Positions 26,710 to 36,949 of a stretch of DNA of 64,000 nt are shown here, piece after piece. The DNA lies in the NCBI GenBank assembly GCA_902633975.1, contig CACPHX010000002.1, forward strand, positions 1-64,000, given 5' to 3'. Position 1 is the stretch's first letter. Each line of letters begins with the position of its first letter. The notes under the pieces are model-generated. The model was not told the origin of the DNA, did no database searches, and was given only the letters and a program-made list of their open reading frames with translations. The stretch is from an uncultured Marinoscillum sp. (lineage in GTDB: Bacteria > Bacteroidota > Bacteroidia > Cytophagales > MED-G16). Made by a program: the position numbers and the translations under genes.

Positions 26710-29135
26710 TTAATATTATATTTTTTTTCAAATATTATATGATTTCTGTTATCCATATAATTATCATTAAACAGTAATTTATTATAAACTCCTTTACCCC
26801 AATTTTCTACCTCTCCAAAATAATTTTGACTACCAATATTTCCAGATTGACCACCTGGATAGACTCCCCAGGCTTTAGTTTTTTCATTTTGTTTTAATTT
26901 AACTATCAATCTAAATGATGGACCGTGCCTTTCACTTGCTGCATTTAATATATTACTATAGCCACCTATACTAACACTGTCATAGCTAAAACTTTTTATT
27001 CTTAGGAGATGATTTATAGTTGTGTTTTTATAATGATCCCACTTAATTTTTTTTAAAGAATTTCTTTTTTTAAAAGTGTCAAGCTTAATAGTTATCTCAA
27101 GGAAGCTTTTATTAATTAGGTCATTTAATGATTCATTCTTTGAAGTACTTATTATGTCATAAAATTTTGAATTTTTATCTTCTTTAATCAGCTTATAAGT
27201 TCTAAATGAGTTAGGTTTTCTGTATGGATATTTTAAACTATCAAATTCGTCCCATATATTTTTATATAAATTATTCCACCATTCATTAAAAACAACTTGG
27301 TTTTCATTATATACTTCTGCAAAGTAATCCCAATTTTTAAGATTTTTAAAATATATCTTTTGTTCGTAAGTCAATTTACTTGTGTCTAACTCATCAAGTA
27401 TTATTGGTAATATTTCATATGCTTTATAATTAAAATTATCATTTTGTATTTTCTTAATATCATTAATATCAATATTATCTATTGATTCAAGTCTTTCTAT
27501 CAGTCTTCTACCTCTATACATTTCATAATTATGGCTATAGTAATAATATGGATATGACTTGTTTACAGGATGTTGATTTGCTGAGCTCACATAACCTTCT
27601 CTAGGATTTTTATATGTTAATATGTTTTTGTATGGAATAAATCCTTGCCACTCATTTTTTATATCTTTTCCATCTAATATAAATTTTCCTTGTCCTTCAT
27701 ATTTTATTGGAAATTTACCTGCAATTGTAAGGCCTATATCACCATTCTTAGTAGCATATGCAAAGTTTTGTGAAGGTCCATCAAAATATTCTAGAGCATT
27801 TTCTATATCATCTATATTTTTGGCTTTATTCAATAATAAAAAAGTTTTATACTCAACTGATTCATCGTGAGCTATCCATCTCATTGCTAAATTTAATTTT
27901 TCTTTATCTGAGCCAAAATTTTTATCATAAACTATAGGTCCGTAATGCGTGAATATTATTGTATCATGATAATCATCTTCACCTCTAATTTTAAACTTTT
28001 CAACAACTTTTTCGGTTTTAAGCCATTTATCACCGTATCTGTACTCTTTTCTTTCAGAATCTTTAAATTCAATTTTATACCAATCCACAACATCTCTTGT
28101 TGCATTAGTCTCACCCCAAGCAATATTATCATTAAATCCAATTATAATTCCGGGAGCCCCAGGTAGTGATGCTCCCATTGTATTAAAACTTGGAGAATTA
28201 AGATGAATTAAGTACCATATTGATGGTAGATTCAGTGAAAGGTCTGGTTGACTAGCTAAATAACTGCTACCATCTTTTGATTTTTTTGGTGAGATGGCAA
28301 AATTATTACTTCCATTGTCTGGATTAGGGTTTGGGATCAAGTCTAATTTAGAATTTAACTTGATGTTTTCTGATATATATGAATTATTTTTATTTTTATT
28401 ATCAAACTTTATATAGTCAGGTATAATAGGCTTTATCTCATTGTAATACTCAGGAAAAAGATTATTGTATAAATCTATACCTAACTCATTTAAAAGATAT
28501 GTGTCTTCAATATCTGAATTTCCTCTTGATAACATATCAGACATATATTCCATTAAAATAAATGTTTTTAAGAGTGTCCATTTTTCAGGTTTATAATCAA
28601 AAAGTTTATATTCAAGTGGTAAATCTTTATAGCTAAGAGAATTTATATAATCATTTACTCCTGATACATATGAATCAAGAAGATTAAGGGTTTCCTCATC
28701 CTGAATTGATTTTTTTAATGTTCTTTTAGCTGCATATATAACACCAGTTCTTCTTTTTGATATATCACTTTTTAGTGCTTCTTTACCTAAAATTTCACTA
28801 AGTTTTCCTGAGGCTGCCTTAATTTGAAATTCCATCTGCCATAACCTATGAAAAGCAGTAAGATACCCTTGAGCATAAAACAAGTCTTTGTCATTTTTGG
28901 CGTAAATATGTGGGACTAAGGTACTATCATATTGTACTACAACCTCGTCGTTTATCCCTTCAAGAATGATTTTATCAAAGTTATCTCCAACTTTTTTTTC
29001 TCCATTAACCCAAAACCCTGAATATGGATTTAAAAATTTACCTATTGGAGGAATATCATTTATTTTAAAGTTGAGGGATAGAATAGTTATTATAGTAAAT
29101 AATAGATATCCAAAAAAGGTTAATTTTCTATACAT
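26706..29135 (-). CDS. Penicillin acylase family protein (Ntn hydrolase)
   Basis: An 809-residue exported Ntn hydrolase. A signal/anchor at the N-terminus (YRKLTFFGYLLFTIITILSL) is followed by the alpha region. The autocatalytic cleavage site, with the nucleophile at about S276 in DNGSNNFAIS, is followed by the beta region. Also visible are PGIIIGFNDNIAWGETN and GPSQNFAYA, and the C-terminus has GGQSGNIGSQNYF. Members cleave amides of hydrophobic acids, such as beta-lactams and acyl-homoserine lactones. The ATG at 29135 is used; a longer frame would run into tRNA-Arg (29145-29218) and is rejected. Substrate unknown. Confidence 0.93.
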   Translation of the reverse strand: MYRKLTFFGYLLFTIITILSLNFKINDIPPIGKFLNPYSGFWVNGEKKVGDNFDKIILEGINDEVVVQYDSTLVPHIYAKNDKDLFYAQGYLTAFHRLWQMEFQIKAASGKLSEILGKEALKSDISKRRTGVIYAAKRTLKKSIQDEETLNLLDSYVSGVNDYINSLSYKDLPLEYKLFDYKPEKWTLLKTFILMEYMSDMLSRGNSDIEDTYLLNELGIDLYNNLFPEYYNEIKPIIPDYIKFDNKNKNNSYISENIKLNSKLDLIPNPNPDNGSNNFAISPKKSKDGSSYLASQPDLSLNLPSIWYLIHLNSPSFNTMGASLPGAPGIIIGFNDNIAWGETNATRDVVDWYKIEFKDSERKEYRYGDKWLKTEKVVEKFKIRGEDDYHDTIIFTHYGPIVYDKNFGSDKEKLNLAMRWIAHDESVEYKTFLLLNKAKNIDDIENALEYFDGPSQNFAYATKNGDIGLTIAGKFPIKYEGQGKFILDGKDIKNEWQGFIPYKNILTYKNPREGYVSSANQHPVNKSYPYYYYSHNYEMYRGRRLIERLESIDNIDINDIKKIQNDNFNYKAYEILPIILDELDTSKLTYEQKIYFKNLKNWDYFAEVYNENQVVFNEWWNNLYKNIWDEFDSLKYPYRKPNSFRTYKLIKEDKNSKFYDIISTSKNESLNDLINKSFLEITIKLDTFKKRNSLKKIKWDHYKNTTINHLLRIKSFSYDSVSIGGYSNILNAASERHGPSFRLIVKLKQNEKTKAWGVYPGGQSGNIGSQNYFGEVENWGKGVYNKLLFNDNYMDNRNHIIFEKKYNIK

Positions 29136-29144
29136 ATATTTAAG

Positions 29145-29218
29145 TGCGTTGGGAAGGACTCGAACCCTCAACCCTCAGAGCCGAAATCTGATGTTCTATC
29201 CAATTGAACTACCAACGC
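29145..29218 (-). tRNA. tRNA-Arg (anticodon UCG)
   Basis: A 74-base cloverleaf. Acceptor stem GCGTTGG pairs with CCAACGC, with discriminator A. The anticodon stem TCAGA/TCTGA encloses loop TTTCGGC, giving UCG for Arg codon CGA/CGG. The T-arm contains GGTTCGAGTCC. The 3' CCA is not encoded. The gene lies four bases after the sucC stop and nine bases before the penicillin-acylase ATG. It is therefore probably processed from a common mRNA. Confidence 0.95.
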
Positions 29219-29222
29219 AATT

Positions 29223-30431
29223 TTAGGAGAGAATCTCATTTACTTTATCAGCTGCTTCTTGCAGGGTATTTGTTGCATAAACTTTAAGACCAGAGTCCTC
29301 AATAATTTTTGATCCTTCTTCAGCATTAGTTCCCTGAAGTCTTACTATAATTGGTACATTGATTTCTCCAATATTTTTATAGGCTTTTACAACACCATTT
29401 GCAACTCTATCACATCTTACAATTCCACCAAAAATATTAAGTAAAATACCTTTCACGTTTTGATCTTTTAAAATAATTCTAAATCCAGCTTCAACAGTTT
29501 CAGCATTTGCTGTTCCACCAACATCAAGAAAATTTGCAGGATCACCACCTGATAGTTTAATTATGTCCATAGTTGCCATAGCTAATCCAGCTCCATTTAC
29601 CATGCAGCCAACGTTACCATCCAATTTTACATAGCTCAAATTAAATTTATTTGCTTCAATTTCTGATGGATCTTCTTCATCCAAATCTCTCAAATTTTCA
29701 ATATCATTTTGTCTATAAAGTGCATTATCATCAATATTAACTTTTGCATCAACTGCTAGAATTTGACTATCTGAGGTTTTTAGAACTGGATTTATTTCAA
29801 ATAAGGATGCATCAATTGATTCATAGGCGTTATATAAAGAATTGATAAATTTAATCATCTCTTTCAAAGCATTTCCAGATAGATTTAATGAAAATGCGAT
29901 TTTTCTTACTTGATATTGTTGTAAACCTATTTTCGGATCTATCCATTCTTTTATAATTTTTTTTGGTGTTTCCTCAGCTACTTTCTCTATATCAACACCA
30001 CCTTCAGTTGATGCCATTATAACATTAACTCCAGTTGACCGATCTAAAAGAATTCCTAGATAATATTCTTCGCATTCCTCTGGTCCATCATAGTAAACAT
30101 CCTCTGCAACAAGAAGTTTATTAACTTTTTTCCCTTCTTCACCAGTTTGATGAGTTACTAAAGTACCTCCAATTATATTTTTGGATTTTTCTTCAACTTC
30201 GTCAAGTGACATAGATATTACCACACCGTTAGAACCAGTTTCTTTAATTATACCTTTTCCTCTTCCGCCAGCATGAATTTGGGCTTTAAGTACAGTCACA
30301 TTACTTTTCTCTTTGGATAGTTTTGCTGCTAATTTTTTTGCATCTTTTGGAGTTTCTGCTACAAATCCATTCTGTATTTTTACTCCAAAATTTTTTAATA
30401 TTTCTTTTGCTTGATACTCGTGTATATTCAT
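29223..30431 (-). CDS. sucC: Succinyl-CoA synthetase subunit beta (ADP-forming)
   Basis: A 402-residue TCA-cycle enzyme subunit. It starts MNIHEYQAKEILKNFGVKI and has an ATP-grasp domain with AQIHAGGRGKG and LFEINPVLK. The C-terminal CoA-ligase domain has VNGAGLAMATMDIIKLSGG, NFLDVGGTA and GGIVRCDRVANGVV. The alpha subunit (sucD) is not in the window. Directly followed by tRNA-Arg. The 89 bases upstream separate it from the divergent lolD. Confidence 0.97.
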   Translation of the reverse strand: MNIHEYQAKEILKNFGVKIQNGFVAETPKDAKKLAAKLSKEKSNVTVLKAQIHAGGRGKGIIKETGSNGVVISMSLDEVEEKSKNIIGGTLVTHQTGEEGKKVNKLLVAEDVYYDGPEECEEYYLGILLDRSTGVNVIMASTEGGVDIEKVAEETPKKIIKEWIDPKIGLQQYQVRKIAFSLNLSGNALKEMIKFINSLYNAYESIDASLFEINPVLKTSDSQILAVDAKVNIDDNALYRQNDIENLRDLDEEDPSEIEANKFNLSYVKLDGNVGCMVNGAGLAMATMDIIKLSGGDPANFLDVGGTANAETVEAGFRIILKDQNVKGILLNIFGGIVRCDRVANGVVKAYKNIGEINVPIIVRLQGTNAEEGSKIIEDSGLKVYATNTLQEAADKVNEILS

Positions 30432-30507
30432 TCTACACGAAACTATACTATATAGATTATTATTTCAAATCTTACATTATTTTTTAATCAGAACATCTAT
30501 AATTAAT

Positions 30508-30515
30508 TAGATTTG
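30508..30515 (+). promoter_or_regulatory. Possible -7 box directly before lolD
   Basis: TAGATTTG matches the Bacteroidota -7 consensus TAnnTTTG exactly but ends only five bases before the lolD ATG at 30521. If used, transcription would start at or within a few bases of the ATG, giving an almost leaderless mRNA. No good -33 TTTG is visible, so it may be chance. Confidence 0.3.
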
Positions 30516-30520
30516 TCTGT

Positions 30521-31177
30521 ATGTTAAAAGGATATAAAATTTCGAAGTCTTTTGGTGGTGTAAAAGTTCTTGATAATATTAATTTAGAATTTAAATCTGG
30601 AAATATTATATCAATTTTTGGAGGATCTGGTGCTGGTAAATCAACATTGCTCTATATACTAAGTACACTTGAGAAACCAGACTCAGGTACTGTCGAATTT
30701 TATGAAAAGAACTTAATTAATCTCTCGGGTAACAATTTATCTAAATTTAGAAATGAAAATATCGGTTTTGTTTTTCAGTCACATAATTTATTAAGTGAAT
30801 TTAATGTTTTTGAGAATATATGCATTCCTGGTTATGTGTCAAAAGATAAATCTAGAGGAGTTGAGGAAAGGGCTAGTCAGTTAATTAAAGATTTAGGGAT
30901 TAATGATAAATCAAAAAATATGCCTAACCAGCTATCGGGCGGCGAGCAGCAAAGGGTTTCTATTGCTAGATCTTTAATTAACTCCCCAGATATAATTTTT
31001 GCTGATGAACCAACTGGAAATTTGGATGAAACTAATTCTAAAAAATTCATATCACTTATCAAAAAATTGAATAAAAAATATAAAAAAACATTTGTTATTG
31101 TATCTCACAATAAAGAGTTTTTAAAAATTTCTGATCACTCTTACGAATTAATTAATGGTAAATTAAAATCACTTTGA
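30521..31177 (+). CDS. lolD: LolD-like ABC transporter ATP-binding protein
   Basis: A 218-residue ATPase. Walker A is FGGSGAGKST, the Q-loop is FVFQSHNLL, the signature is LSGGEQQRVSIARSL and Walker B is IIFADEPTGNLD, followed by the H-loop (VSHN). The LolD/MacB subtype is shown by the GNLDE and LLSEFNVFENI patterns. The probable membrane partner, a LolE-like permease, lies at 21938. The stop overlaps the TTG start of the next gene by four bases. Confidence 0.85.
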   Translation: MLKGYKISKSFGGVKVLDNINLEFKSGNIISIFGGSGAGKSTLLYILSTLEKPDSGTVEFYEKNLINLSGNNLSKFRNENIGFVFQSHNLLSEFNVFENICIPGYVSKDKSRGVEERASQLIKDLGINDKSKNMPNQLSGGEQQRVSIARSLINSPDIIFADEPTGNLDETNSKKFISLIKKLNKKYKKTFVIVSHNKEFLKISDHSYELINGKLKSL

Positions 31178-32019
31178 ATAAAGGAATAACCTTTATGTTC
31201 TTTGCTACAATATTTTTCATGGTAGTAAAGATTTTTGTTAAAATGCTGCCCCATATTCCTCCAATGGAAATAGTCTTTTTTAGATGCATTATTTCCTTTC
31301 TTATCACATATTATCTTTTGAAGAGAAAGGGACACAATATTTTAGGTACCAACAGATCGTTGTTGATGATGAGAGGTATTTTTGGTTCAATTGGATTGTA
31401 TTGTTATTTTATTATTCTTCAAGAAATTCCTCTAGCAACTGCTTCTACATTAATATATTTTACCCCATTATTTACAAGTTTGGTTGGGGTTTTTCTTCTA
31501 AAAGAGAAAATGTCTACAATTCAATGGATTTTATTATTTATTGCTCTTTTTGGAATCATTTTAATTCAAGGATTTGATTCTAGAGTAAATATTTTTTATT
31601 TATTGATAGGATTGGGAGGCAGTCTATGTGCAGCTTTTGCTTACAGCATTATTAGATATTTAAAGGACAAGGAGCATTCGCTTGTTTTAATGATATATTT
31701 TCCTATGATAGCTTTTCCAATAGGAGGTTTAATAAGTGTTTTCAACTGGGTTCAACCAAATTTAATCGATATCTTCTTACTAATATTAATTGGTGTTATT
31801 ACACAATTTGCTCAATATTTTATGACGAAAGCATTCCAGTCTGAAAAGGTGTCAAAGGTTTCTATAGTCAGCTATTCTGAGTTAGTATTTGTTCTTTTGA
31901 TAGGTAACATATTTTTTGATGAAAAATTTGAGTTTTTAGTTTATCTAGGAATGATACTAGTTACTTTTGGAGTTGTATTCAATATTCTTTTAGCAAGAGA
32001 TGATAAAAAATATATATAA
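31174..32019 (+). CDS. EamA/DMT superfamily transporter
   Basis: A 281-residue protein of two EamA repeats, about ten membrane helices. Repeat 1 has PPMEIVFFRCIISFL with an ending ATASTLIYFTPLFTSLVG. Repeat 2 has KAFQSEKVSKVSIVSYSELVFVLLIGNIFF, quoted here only as the parts VSIVSYSELV and LLIGNIFF. The start is a TTG at 31174 in a TTGA overlap with lolD; an ATG at 31195 is the alternative. The substrate is unknown; the family exports metabolites or amino acids. It overlaps pncB by 20 bases. Confidence 0.87.
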   Translation: MNKGITFMFFATIFFMVVKIFVKMLPHIPPMEIVFFRCIISFLITYYLLKRKGHNILGTNRSLLMMRGIFGSIGLYCYFIILQEIPLATASTLIYFTPLFTSLVGVFLLKEKMSTIQWILLFIALFGIILIQGFDSRVNIFYLLIGLGGSLCAAFAYSIIRYLKDKEHSLVLMIYFPMIAFPIGGLISVFNWVQPNLIDIFLLILIGVITQFAQYFMTKAFQSEKVSKVSIVSYSELVFVLLIGNIFFDEKFEFLVYLGMILVTFGVVFNILLARDDKKYI

Positions 32020-33453
32020 AACATCTTTATCATTATTAACTGATCTTTATCAGTTAACGATGGCATATGGTTATTGGAAAAAAGGTATTCACAACAACAT
32101 AGCATCTTTTAATGTTTTTTTTAGAGAAAACCCTTTCTCATCTGGTTACGCTGTTTCTTCTGGGCTGGAAAATATTATTAGTTTTTTGGAAAACTTTAAA
32201 TTTTCAAAGTCTGACTTAGCTTATCTTAAATCTTTAAAAACAGATAATGGCTCAAATCTATTTTCCAGAGAATTTATTGATTTTTTATCAAGAATTAAAT
32301 TTGAGTGTGATGTCTATGCTATCGAAGAGGGTAGAGTGATTTTTGCTAAAGAACCAGTAATTAGAATTAATGGACCAATATATCAGTGTCAGCTTATCGA
32401 ATCAGCTATTCTAAATATTTTTAATTTTAATTCTTTAATTGCAACTAAGGCATCAAGAATTGCACATGTATCGAATGGTGATCCAATACTTGAGTTTGGT
32501 TTGAGGAGAGCACAAGGTATTGATGGTGCTCTTTCTGCTAGTAGATCATCTTACATTGGTGGAACATCTAAAACCTCTAACGTTTTAGCTGGAAAAATTT
32601 ATGGAATTCCTGTAAGTGGAACTCATTCACATAGTTGGGTTATGGCTTTTGATTCAGAAATTTCGTCCTTCAGAAATTATGCTGAGTATATGCCTGACAA
32701 TACTGTTTTGCTAGTTGATACATTTGATACGATCCAGGGAGTTAAAAATGCTATTATCGTAGCAAAGGAAATGGAGAAAAAAAATAAAAGGATAATCGGT
32801 GTAAGAATTGATTCAGGAGATTTAGCTTACTTAAGTAAAAAAATAAGAAAGCTTCTTGACAAAAATGATCTAAACTATGTTAAAATAATAGCCAGCAACG
32901 ATATTGATGAACATATATTAGAATCATTAAAATTGCAAGGTTCAAAGATATCAGTTTGGGGAATAGGTACCAGATTAGTTACAGCTTTTGATAATCCCTC
33001 TTTAGGAGCAGTATATAAATTATCTGCGATTCAAAATAAAAATGGAAATTGGGAGAAGAAAATAAAACTCTCAGAGCAGAAAATAAAGATTAATAACCCT
33101 GGTGTTCTTCAAGTCAGAAGATTTAAAAATAAATCAAAATTTATTGGTGATATGATTTATGATATACATTCTGAATCTAAATTAAATAATATGATTGATC
33201 CGAATGATTCTACTAAATCAAAAAAGTTTACTAATAATCATGACTTTGAAGATTTATTAAAACTTATATTCAAAGATGGTAAATCTATTTACTCTAAACC
33301 ATCTTTGAATCATATTAAAAGTAAATTAAAAAACGACCTAGATTTTCTTGATGTGTCTCATAAGAGGCTTAAAAATCCTCATATTTATCCAGTTGGTCTA
33401 GAAAAGAAACTTTTTGACGAGAAAAAGAGTATGATTATCAAATCAAGAAAAAA

Positions 33454-33457
<4 letters not shown>
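32000..33457 (+). CDS. pncB: Nicotinate phosphoribosyltransferase
   Basis: A 485-residue enzyme making nicotinate mononucleotide from nicotinate, PRPP and ATP. It starts SLLTDLYQLTMAYGYWKKG. ILEFGLRRAQG and GTHSHSWVM give the catalytic His region, and VRIDSGDL is typical. It lies directly before pncA, its substrate supplier, with a TTGA overlap. It begins inside the 3' end of the EamA gene, so lolD-EamA-pncB-pncA form one run. Its size matches the long bacterial form. Confidence 0.95.
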
Positions 33458-35099
<1,642 letters not shown>

Positions 35100-35156
35100 T
35101 AATAGATTATTATCAAATTATTTTTCTTATAATTTTTTTAAATATTTCTGTAACAA

Positions 35157-35164
35157 TATATTTG
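35157..35164 (+). promoter_or_regulatory. Probable -7 box for tRNA-Glu
   Basis: TATATTTG matches TAnnTTTG exactly and ends 14 bases before the first base of tRNA-Glu. The -33 region is a T-rich run (35121-35138) without a perfect TTTG. Confidence 0.5.
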
Positions 35165-35178
35165 CAAAACAAAAAACC

Positions 35179-35250
35179 GGTCCCTTCGTCTAGGGGTTAG
35201 GACGCCAGGTTTTCATCCTGGAAACAGGGGTTCGATTCCCCTAGGGACTG
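35179..35250 (+). tRNA. tRNA-Glu (anticodon UUC)
   Basis: A 72-base cloverleaf. Acceptor stem GGTCCCT pairs with AGGGACT (first pair G-U), with discriminator G. The anticodon stem CCAGG/CCTGG encloses TTTTCAT, giving UUC for Glu codons. The T-arm contains GGGTTCGATTCCCC. CCA is not encoded. It has its own -7 box and a terminator and appears to be a single-gene transcription unit. Confidence 0.97.
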
Positions 35251-35260
35251 CAACCTTTAA

Positions 35261-35285
35261 AACCCATCATTTGATGGGTTTTTTT
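35261..35285 (+). terminator. Rho-independent terminator after tRNA-Glu
   Basis: AACCCATCA and TGATGGGTT form a nine-base perfect stem with a very short nominal loop (the inner A-T pairs probably open), followed by a run of T to 35285. It starts ten bases after the tRNA. Confidence 0.85.
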
Positions 35286-35382
35286 ATGCAATTATTTGGA
35301 ATCATTATAAATTATAAAACTTATAATTATATACTAAACATTAGTTGTGATGTGCCGTTCTAGTTTGTATAAACTTAAAAGT

Positions 35383-35472
35383 ATGACAAATATAAAAGAC
35401 AAACCTATGTGTCAGTGTGGTAATACTAGTAACCCAAGCGGTTATTGCGATGGCTCACACAATAAGAATTAA
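35383..35472 (+). CDS. Very short CDGSH iron-sulfur protein (29 residues)
   Basis: The frame encodes MTNIKDKPMCQCGNTSNPSG followed by YCDGSHNKN and TAA. The ligand set of a CDGSH [2Fe-2S] site is complete: C10, C12, C22 and H26 in CQC...CDGSH. The spacing from the second to the third Cys is one residue longer than in the common bacterial form, and the Pro is displaced. The protein is shorter than nearly all family members, and a terminator follows eight bases after the stop. The CDGSH site is seen in sequence; a role in electron transfer or cluster donation is family knowledge. Confidence 0.72.
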   Translation: MTNIKDKPMCQCGNTSNPSGYCDGSHNKN

Positions 35473-35479
35473 ATCAAAT

Positions 35480-35502
35480 CCCATCTTTATGATGGGTTTT
35501 TT
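35480..35502 (+). terminator. Terminator after the CDGSH gene
   Basis: CCCATC, loop TTTAT, GATGGG, then six T. The stem core is identical to the one after tRNA-Glu 220 bases upstream. The T run overlaps the stop of the convergent gene at 35501, and A residues flank the left side (AAATCAAAT), so it may also work weakly on the other strand. Confidence 0.8.
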
Positions 35503-35908
35503 AATACCTTGTAAAACCTCCAATACTTGAGCGATAGTCTAACTCTAAACCATGATCTTTTATGTAAGATTTTAGTTCATCCGACACTTCCCCCAAATAA
35601 ATTATTCCTTCAAATGTATAGATGTTCGAAAAATTTCCAAACTCCTCTTGAAGATCACCTCCCTCCACTAATATCCTGCTGAGATGATTTTTAAAAGCGT
35701 GCTCATCTTTATACCTCTCATAAAGTGTTACTTTTTTCTCATCCTCAGAGATCAAAAATCTCCAAGAGATAGTGTTCTCCTCTGTCTCAGATATAAGTTT
35801 GGCATAACTATCACTCCATTCCCTAGTGTCAATTGTTCTATCGTCGTTCACAGATAGTTCGCAAATAATTATTACCTCTTTGTTTTGATTGTCATTTATC
35901 GTTTTCAT
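35501..35908 (-). CDS. ABM-like (antibiotic biosynthesis monooxygenase fold) protein
   Basis: A 135-residue cytosolic protein. The segments SWRFLISEDEKKVTLYERYKDEHAFKNHL (read as SWRFLISEDE, VTLYERYKDEHAF and KNHL) match the dimeric alpha/beta-barrel pattern of ABM-type quinol monooxygenase-like proteins, where WR/YE and xxHxxxxH segments recur. The function is not assignable. The 21-base gap to the lipoprotein esterase upstream suggests co-transcription. No signal peptide is present. Confidence 0.62.
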   Translation of the reverse strand: MKTINDNQNKEVIIICELSVNDDRTIDTREWSDSYAKLISETEENTISWRFLISEDEKKVTLYERYKDEHAFKNHLSRILVEGGDLQEEFGNFSNIYTFEGIIYLGEVSDELKSYIKDHGLELDYRSSIGGFTRY

Positions 35909-35928
35909 AGTTAAAAATTAATTTAAAG

Positions 35929-36891
35929 TTATCTTAATCCATTTATATCGTACCTTGATAGAAAATCCCATATTTCAGAATTTGAGTCAATGTCACCGTT
36001 TTCATATCCTTTACTTGATGATGGATTTAGGTTGGGATAGGAGTGACCTCCTCCTACTACCTTATAATGAATAATAGAAACTTCATTTTCTCCGTTCAGC
36101 CATGAGTGTAATTCAACTGTAGATCCGTCTTGGATATTGGAATTTTCAATATTTGTTATAACAGGATCAGGATCAGTATTATTATATTCTGCCCAGTATC
36201 TATTTGATAGGTTTTGGTCTAAATAGTATCCTGCAATTCCTTCATAAAAGTCTTCTGTTCCATGAATATTTATTAGTGGAGTAGGGTGAGATGGGTTGCA
36301 GTAGTTATAGGTGTCAATAAACATATGACCTGCAACTACGCCTATACCTGCTATTCGATTACTTAGTAAACAAGCAATTTCATATGCAAGATATCCACCA
36401 TTGGAAAAACCTGTTACATATACTCTATCAAGATCTATCGAGTATATAGAGGAAACCTCATCAATGATGTGAGATACAAACCCCACATCATCAACTGAGG
36501 TTGATTTAGAATTTTCTCCTCCAAGGTGCCAGGTTGGGTCACCTGAGTTATCAGTTGTTGCTTGTGGATATATAATTATAAAGTTTGCTGTGTCAGCTAT
36601 TGATCTCATGTCTCCTATGGAGTTTAAGTAACCAGTTGCTGAGGATGCACCACCGTGAAGATTAAAGACTATAGGAATTGGCTCTGAGACAGAATATGAA
36701 CTAGGAACGTATATGTGATAGGATCTAGATAGGTTATCGAAAATTGTTGATATATTATTAAGTCCTATAAATTCACTGTTTACATTACTCTCATCTTCAT
36801 TAATTTCATCTTCATCATTTTCGCATGAGAGTAATAAAATTATTAAAAATGATATGTTTATATACTTAAAATACTTTTTAAAGTGAATCAT
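35929..36891 (-). CDS. PHB-depolymerase/feruloyl-esterase-like lipoprotein (alpha/beta hydrolase)
   Basis: A 320-residue lipoprotein with lipobox LLLSC (cysteine 23). An acidic linker follows, then an LpqC-type hydrolase: YHIYVPSSYS, FNLHGGASSATGYLN, the nucleophile elbow GFSNGGYLAYEIA, INIHGTEDFYEGIAG with the acid, and VVGGGHSYP with the catalytic His. Members hydrolyse short polyesters or feruloyl-polysaccharide esters at the cell surface. The substrate is unknown. By eye the base composition is less AT-rich than its neighbours. Confidence 0.86.
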   Translation of the reverse strand: MIHFKKYFKYINISFLIILLLSCENDEDEINEDESNVNSEFIGLNNISTIFDNLSRSYHIYVPSSYSVSEPIPIVFNLHGGASSATGYLNSIGDMRSIADTANFIIIYPQATTDNSGDPTWHLGGENSKSTSVDDVGFVSHIIDEVSSIYSIDLDRVYVTGFSNGGYLAYEIACLLSNRIAGIGVVAGHMFIDTYNYCNPSHPTPLINIHGTEDFYEGIAGYYLDQNLSNRYWAEYNNTDPDPVITNIENSNIQDGSTVELHSWLNGENEVSIIHYKVVGGGHSYPNLNPSSSKGYENGDIDSNSEIWDFLSRYDINGLR

Positions 36892-36949
36892 AACTTTTCC
36901 ATCGAAACATTTTTTAAAAATTTCGTATTATAAATAAAAAACAAAACAC

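Noticed and set aside
29136-29171. Upstream start of the penicillin acylase reading through tRNA-Arg
   Set aside because: The additional 12 codons are the complement of the tRNA 3' part and do not form a signal peptide; the ATG at 29135 does.
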